NCBI GenBank assembly: GCA_009663005.1
Contig: VIGQ01000803.1
Location: 17,501-30,271 of the forward strand
From: Actinidia chinensis
Lineage: Eukaryota > Streptophyta > Magnoliopsida > Ericales > Actinidiaceae
Direction: 5' to 3'
Length of the DNA: 12,771 nucleotides
The notes under the pieces are model-generated. The model saw only the letters and a list, made by a program, of their open reading frames with translations. It did not search any database and had not been told where the DNA came from. The translations under genes and the position numbers were made by a program. This document shows, one piece after another, positions 8,624 through 12,771 of this stretch (within the stretch, counting starts at the first letter, position 1; each line of letters starts with the position of its first letter).

Positions 8624-9657
8624 ACCCATTCAAAAGAGTCAAGTTATCATCAAGCATCAAACAATCCACATAAAAGTAGTTTGGCAAATGATTGTTAACC
8701 AACAATAGAATAAAGGGCTTGCATATGCATTCGTAACCATAAGTTGTACAAAGCCACCACAGCTCCAAAATACTATAATCCATTCTTGCTTTTTGCATCA
8801 ACCCAAAAAAATTGCATTTGTTGCTTCAGCATCTAATTGTATTGAATAGAAAAATGAGAATTCTCTATTGTTTTCATTAGGTATTCCCAACAAACATGTG
8901 TGCATCTCTTTTTTTTCAAAAGTCTTCCCCTACCCCGTTACTATCAAATATCATTTCTCATATCCCTTCTCTGTTAAGCCAACATTGCGTCTTCTTGAGC
9001 TTCCTCGGAAGATAATGGCATCATTAAATTTTTCTTATACCTCGTCACATTTTTCCTCAATCAATCCCTTGATTCTCCTATTCTGCTATGAGAAGAAACA
9101 AATGACACTTTTTGGAGTTTCAACACTTATGATTGTGGTTCTCCTCAAATAATGATGACTCCCAAATTCTTCTCTGTTTTGCGCACATCATATTCTTGCC
9201 TCCACATCCAACTCTAGTCTCTCTGCGATACCTTTTTTTTATAGCTGCATTTTTCTGTATCTTTCTTCTCGAAACCCTTCCCTTAAAACAAAAGAGCGGC
9301 AACAATGACACAACCAGCCTTTTTTGATTTCTGACTTCCCCCTTTGCGGACACAAAACCAATCCCGTGGTCTTAGACCTATTATGAACACATATGCATCA
9401 ATCATTAGATTCTGAACTTCATGCCAACATATGTTTTCTCCCATTATTCACATCACTTTCTTTATTTTTCCATGTTTTAAGCCTCCATCTATCTGCTGTG
9501 TCATCTCCGGCATGTTCTTCATGCCCATGGAGTTCATCAATATGTTCCTCTTCATCATATATTTCTGTATCAAAATATTCTAAGCAATAACCATTTTCAA
9601 TCCATCTCTTCATTGTTTGAACCCCACTTGTAATATGATTTTTTTCTTTTAAACCAC
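8619..9657 (-). pseudogene. FAR1/MULE-type transposase relic, N-terminal block (acidic start, FAR1 domain, MULE domain start)
   Basis: Read on the minus strand from 9657 down, the block opens after a plausible splice acceptor (pyrimidine run then ACAG, AG at 9658-9659). First is an acidic N-terminus with DEEEHIDELHGHEEHAGDD (about 9500-9560). Next is a VGMKF word (about 9415-9428), the usual lead-in to FAR1 domains. The FAR1 DNA-binding domain follows (about 9120-9370): GFVSAKGEVRNQK, a shifted Cys/Phe block, then IKKRYRRETRVGC and SLFEENHNHKC, with the Cys and paired His zinc ligands visible. A decayed linker holds GLTEKGYEK (about 8965-8990). FFYSIQLDAEATNAIF (about 8805-8850) and DAKSK/ARMDYS (about 8785-8800) start the MULE domain. 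The expected first catalytic Asp in 'FDTTY' is lost because one base is missing at 8741-8752. It joins 3604 across the copia insertion. Many shifts and stops make it dead. Confidence 0.8.
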
Positions 9658-10083
9658 CTGTAAAAAAATAATTATTTAACAATAAAAAATATATTCTAAT
9701 CTCAACATTTGATACGACAACAAGATTTTCTACTATTCATAACGTCGCTGCAAAAAATAATAATTTGTACCCCATCTGACCAATCTATGTATATATGTTA
9801 TATATACCCACAAAAAAAAAAACCACAAATACTGGAGGATTGATGACTTCATATCTCAATAGGTGGAAAGGGACCGGAATCATAATTTATAATATTGAAA
9901 AGACAGTGCTAACGCATTCATATAACTTCAAACCTCTAGATAGATAGATCCAAATATATTATGTATATATATAATATGTGTATATGCGAAAGTAGTGTAT
10001 AATGAATGATGTCTATGATCATCATTGCGATCATCCAAAAAATATATTAGCAAATAAATAATCCAAATCTAAAGATTAATTAA
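9658..10083 (-). other. MULE 5' region: probable intron or leader before the transposase
   Basis: This AT-rich interval separates the first recognised coding sequence of the minus-strand transposase from the right inverted repeat. A pyrimidine-rich run followed by ACAG (reading down to 9658) resembles a plant intron acceptor, so it may hold an intron and the start of a first exon. No upstream exon is recognised. TA-rich microsatellite-like runs occur at about 9787-9808 and 9956-9984. Confidence 0.4.
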
Positions 10084-10100
10084 GGTATAACTAACCTTGT

Positions 10101-10106
10101 CACGTG
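10101..10106. promoter_or_regulatory. G-box (CACGTG), inner
   Basis: A perfect palindromic cacgtg in the right inverted repeat, about 440 bases upstream of the first recognised transposase coding sequence. G-boxes bind plant bZIP and bHLH factors. Whether it ever acted here is inference. Confidence 0.35.
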
Positions 10107-10213
10107 TATTAGTTTGGCCTGGTTTGATCTCTCCCTCTCACTTTGTGAAACAAGCAACTGAAACATCCGAATAGGGACAATAGTAGTTAGTTTTTTGGGC
10201 TATAATTAATCAA

Positions 10214-10219
10214 CACGTG
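10214..10219. promoter_or_regulatory. G-box (CACGTG), outer
   Basis: A second perfect cacgtg, 113 bases from the first. The aligned position of the left inverted repeat reads acctga, so the site is private to the transposase side. Confidence 0.35.
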
Positions 10220-10402
10220 ATAAGAGCGTTTTTCGGTTGAATGGCTCGGCTTCGAGCCGTTTTTATACCCCAAACGTCATAACTTTTAGAATTCCTGAAC
10301 AGCAATAACCTTGTATCTGGAAAAATATTCACAGAGGCGTCACTGTCATAACTATGACGGCGCACTCTCCGTCTGAACACTCTCGAATCGTACAATTAGT
10401 GG

Positions 10403-10831
10403 TGTAGTTGGCTGGGAGGGGAGAGAATTGCCACATGGACTTTTGGATTTTTCAAATTTTTAAAGAATGCCCGAGAAATATTGCATGTTATATTAGATGG
10501 AAAAACGCATAACCTCAGCCCATTTCAAAAAGCCCTACAAGAGTGGCCCGGCCACTAAAAGCTAAAATCAAGTGCCCTTATTCAACGCCTTTGACTCTTT
10601 CTAGCCCTTTCCTTGGTGCAATTTACATTGTGTTTACAACAATACTTCCCTTTATATGTACGCACAGAAAGCTATCGTAATAACATAGTAAACGTGGTAT
10701 ATGATGTACTAAAAGTTAATACGTAGATGGTTCATAATATATATGAATATTTATTTAAACCAAAACATTGTAATAGAGCCAACAAATCTAATATAAACAT
10801 AAAAATATAATGAGGTTTGGAATATAATAAT
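10403..10831. other. Right flank, no gene recognised
   Basis: AT-rich DNA outside the MULE. A 13-base perfect palindrome gtggcccggccac lies at 10543-10555; it contains a near match to the TCP-factor word GTGGNCCC, but nothing nearby indicates a promoter. No useful open frame is present. Confidence 0.45.
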
Positions 10832-11017
10832 TAACCACACAATACGTATTATAATCATAAAAATCGTAACTAACCACAAAATGCATATTACGATAACATA
10901 CTGCGTAACAAAAATACTAAACAATATAAATAATCAAAAAATACATACTCAACCACAACAAATATAGCATAACAGTCATAACAAGACAGACCAAACCAAA
11001 TCATAAAAACACATAAC
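10832..11017. repeat. Degenerate tandem repeat, period about 39 bp
   Basis: The word taaccaca recurs at 10832 and 10871, and a related caaccaca at 10950. These spacings are 39 and about 78 bases. Units 10832-10870 and 10871-10909 match at 28 of 39 positions without gaps. Units beginning near 10910, 10949 and 10988 are weaker but keep A/C-rich composition and the phase. This looks like an old minisatellite. Composition alone could produce part of the weaker matches. Confidence 0.5.
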
Positions 11018-11389
11018 TAGGCTCGTGTGGAACCATTTTATTTTGAGCTTTTCGGCTAGTGTTTTTGCTTAAAATAACAAAAAACTAATCAGAGTTGGCT
11101 TTTTTATTTTTTTTATTTTGATTTATTTGCGTTATTTTTTAATTCTAAAGTAAATTCCAGCAAAACAAAAAACGCCAGAAAAATTTTACTTTTTGATGTA
11201 AACTTAAAAACACTTAATTTCTTAACATTACACCACGTCAGCCTAATCACAATTAATAAATAAGCAATATAGTTAATTACATGATCACAAAATGATAAAA
11301 CGACCATCAAAATAACGTATCCATATAAATAAAGGGGTGGTTTTAGACACCCATTAACACAAATTTTACAACAAAGCACAATCTCCGCC
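11018..11389. other. AT-rich spacer with a possible TATA box
   Basis: The first two thirds are T- and A-rich with no credible gene; an 88-codon minus frame (11113-11379) resembles nothing known. tataaata at 11324-11331 lies about 60 bases before a change to C-rich sequence and could be a TATA box for plus-strand transcription. Support is weak, since such words are frequent here. Confidence 0.3.
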
Positions 11390-11880
11390 CTTCATTTCAA
11401 TGGGCTTAGATAAAATCAACACACATAAAACCCGCTCCTCTCTAGCTCTCTTTCACTCATCATCTAGGTCAGGACTTCAAAGTAACAAATACATCTGCTG
11501 GGAGAGCCCCCTCCGTCCCACACTCCTCCGCAACAACACCGACCCTCACGTCTTCCTTGCCGAGCACACTGTCCACACTCTCTCTCGTCTGCAACAACCT
11601 ATGCCTGTCGATTGAAGGGCCCCGTCGCACTCCCAACTTCCCGACCCCACCGCCCGGTCAAGTGAATCTCACCGAAACAAGCACGAATCAACATCATTGA
11701 ACCCCGCCCCCGAACTGTCATGAAATTGTCAAGTCGTCGTCGTTTCGATTGAACCCACCTAGTTGCCATGTTCGTCGATTGAATGCCACTAGCCCAATCG
11801 ATCGTCATCACTGTTGATTAAAGCCCACCAGCCGTCAATCGCCGCCCCCTCATCGTCAATTGCCCTGTATTGCACGATTT
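11390..11880 (+). other. C-rich segment with recurring TCGATTGAA-like words
   Basis: Composition shifts sharply to C-rich on the plus strand. A 71-codon frame (11400-11615) begins MGLDKINTHK but matches no family I recognise. From about 11606 the word tcgattgaa recurs at 11608, 11745 and 11774, with relatives gttgatta (11814) and gtcaat (near 11834 and 11856), each followed by a C-rich run. It may be a decayed leader, a non-coding transcript or a repeat fragment. No function is assigned. Confidence 0.35.
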
Positions 11881-12771
11881 TATGGACTGTGAATCAATAC
11901 TATGATTGTTCTAGGTCGGTTTAGTCCTTCGAATTTAGCCTTCGCTGTTTTTGTTCGGCGGACTTCTGTGATATTAGTTCTTATGTTGAAAGGATGTTGA
12001 TGCTTACAGTCTGATAAAGTTTCTGTTGGTATACTCAATGTTTGGCTTTTGTATATAATAATGTAGGAGGATTGTCTATAACGATAACAACATGGTTGTC
12101 ATGTACTTGTTATATAGTTCAGCATATGGAAGTGGGTGGATAGAAGTGAAAAAAATTGTTTGTAATTTAAGCATCCATCTGTTGGGTGTTGGGGAATAAG
12201 CTTGGTAACGGAAAGTCAATCTATTTGTTGTACAACCATATAGAGCCACTTGGAATTAATGCTTCTCATTTGTCCACTGAATGGCAGGAGTAACTTATCC
12301 ATAATCTTGCTTCTTGGTGGTATATAAACTATTTATTGAGTCAAAAGTATGTATGAAGTGTTCCCTGATTGGTACCAACCAATTCCAGAAATGAACACAG
12401 TTCTAAAACTCCATGGTGATGAGAATCAACTTTCCCAGCAAGAAATCATACTTGGAATCCAAAAAAGCACTCCTCCAGTTTTCCAACTCCATTTGATCTA
12501 ATATCCAGAAACATAGTCAAGTGTTAAAATCATTGACATTGAATAATTCCTTGCTCAAGCATTAAAACAGAGTTTCATTGCTATTGATAAAAGCAGAATT
12601 AGAATCAAAATTAATGATTGAGTTAAATCCTGACCTTTATCTGCAATAATAACACAAAGAATTGGGAAACTCTCCTGTAGCTTATGATGAGAAATATCAC
12701 AAAATGAAAATGCAGGTAACAAGGCAATGATCTCAATAGATAAAATGCAAGGTAACGTATAAAAAGCTGTT
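11881..12771. other. Right end, no gene identified
   Basis: T-rich then mixed sequence without an open frame above the noise. A plus-strand stretch at about 12191-12260 translates with LGNGKSIYL and PLG, faintly like the zinc-binding region downstream of plant LINE reverse transcriptases, but there is no further support. A near-duplicate word, aaaatgca(a)ggtaac, occurs at 12707-12720 and 12742-12756. The text resembles plant intron or untranslated sequence more than a transposon. Confidence 0.4.

Larger units (their letters stand above)
457..10402 (-). mobile_element. Decayed Mutator-like element (MULE) with FAR1-type transposase and nested insertions
   Basis: Two inverted copies of a sequence of about 320 bp bound this interval (about 457-779 and 10084-10402). 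Long terminal inverted repeats of this size are characteristic of Mutator-like transposons. Inside, on the minus strand, is a relic carrying in order a FAR1-type DNA-binding domain, a MULE transposase domain and a SWIM motif, the layout of Jittery-like autonomous MULEs and of the FAR1/FHY3 genes derived from them. Removing the nested copia (5,014 bp) and SINE leaves an element of about 4.8 kb, a plausible autonomous MULE size. The transposase begins near the right terminus and ends at 2358, leaving about 1.6 kb of non-coding 3' sequence before the left terminus. No convincing 9-bp target duplication survives; the best candidate is 437-445 with 10404-10412 (7 of 9). The alternative, a host FAR1-related pseudogene, is less likely because of the inverted repeats. 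Exact ends are uncertain by tens of bases. Confidence 0.72.
10084..10402 (-). repeat. Right terminal inverted repeat of the MULE
   Basis: This is the inverted partner of 457-779. Beyond the near-perfect core (10265-10300), the alignment runs outward through CACAG-GGCGTCA-TCATAA and CTCTC blocks to about 10402, and inward through GTTTTT-CGGTTGA-TGGCT and GTGAAACAAGC to about 10084. It lies on the 5' side of the transposase, so it should contain its promoter. A small perfect hairpin (ggctcg, loop gctt, cgagcc; 10243-10258) occurs here but not in the left copy. Confidence 0.75.

Noticed and set aside
9393..9590. 65-codon plus-strand Ser/Leu-rich frame
   Set aside because: It is the antisense shadow of the acidic N-terminus and FAR1 lead-in on the minus strand.
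11400..11615. 71-codon plus frame starting MGLDKIN as a small gene
   Set aside because: No recognisable motif, no clear splice or initiation context, and it lies in a compositionally skewed C-rich segment.
1..12771. CRISPR arrays, bacterial operons, phage or integron features
   Set aside because: Composition, retrotransposon type, SINE and FAR1-type transposase all indicate a plant nuclear genome; no regularly spaced short repeats are seen.

Overview
This is nuclear DNA from a flowering plant, most likely a eudicot: AT-rich and gene-poor, with a plant Ty1/copia retrotransposon, a FAR1/FHY3-type Mutator-like (MULE) transposase relic and a probable tRNA-derived SINE. I found no intact protein-coding gene. 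All recognisable coding sequence is broken by frameshifts and stop codons. No species name can be given from the sequence alone.

The window is best read as nested transposons. The outer element is an old MULE of about 9.9 kb (about 457-10402). It is recognised by long terminal inverted repeats: positions about 457-779 are the reverse complement of about 10084-10402, and the core 546-580 against 10265-10300 is nearly perfect. Between the repeats, on the minus strand, lies one decayed transposase of the FAR1/FHY3/Jittery type. Its order is acidic N-terminus, FAR1 zinc-type DNA-binding domain, MULE transposase domain, SWIM motif and C-terminal tail. It survives in two blocks, 9657-8619 and 3604-2358.

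The two blocks are separated by a 5.0 kb Ty1/copia LTR retrotransposon (3605-8618, plus strand) that landed inside the MULE transposase domain. It has two LTRs of about 270 bp, near-matching 5-bp target duplications (tgaag/tgaac), an initiator-Met-tRNA primer site, a polypurine tract, and a broken gag-pol in copia order: gag, zinc knuckle, protease, integrase, reverse transcriptase, RNase H. Its short LTRs and total length fit an Ale/Retrofit-like lineage, but this is tentative. A probable SINE of about 122 bp (1095-1216) sits in the 3' non-coding part of the same MULE.

Outside the MULE, the left flank (1-456) shows nothing recognisable. The right flank (10403-12771) has a degenerate tandem repeat with a period of about 39 bp (10832-11017), an AT-rich stretch with a possible TATA box at 11324, a C-rich segment (about 11390-11880) with a recurring TCGATTGAA-like word, and a final 0.9 kb without an identified gene. 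The inferred order of events is MULE insertion, then copia and SINE insertion into it, then long neutral decay.
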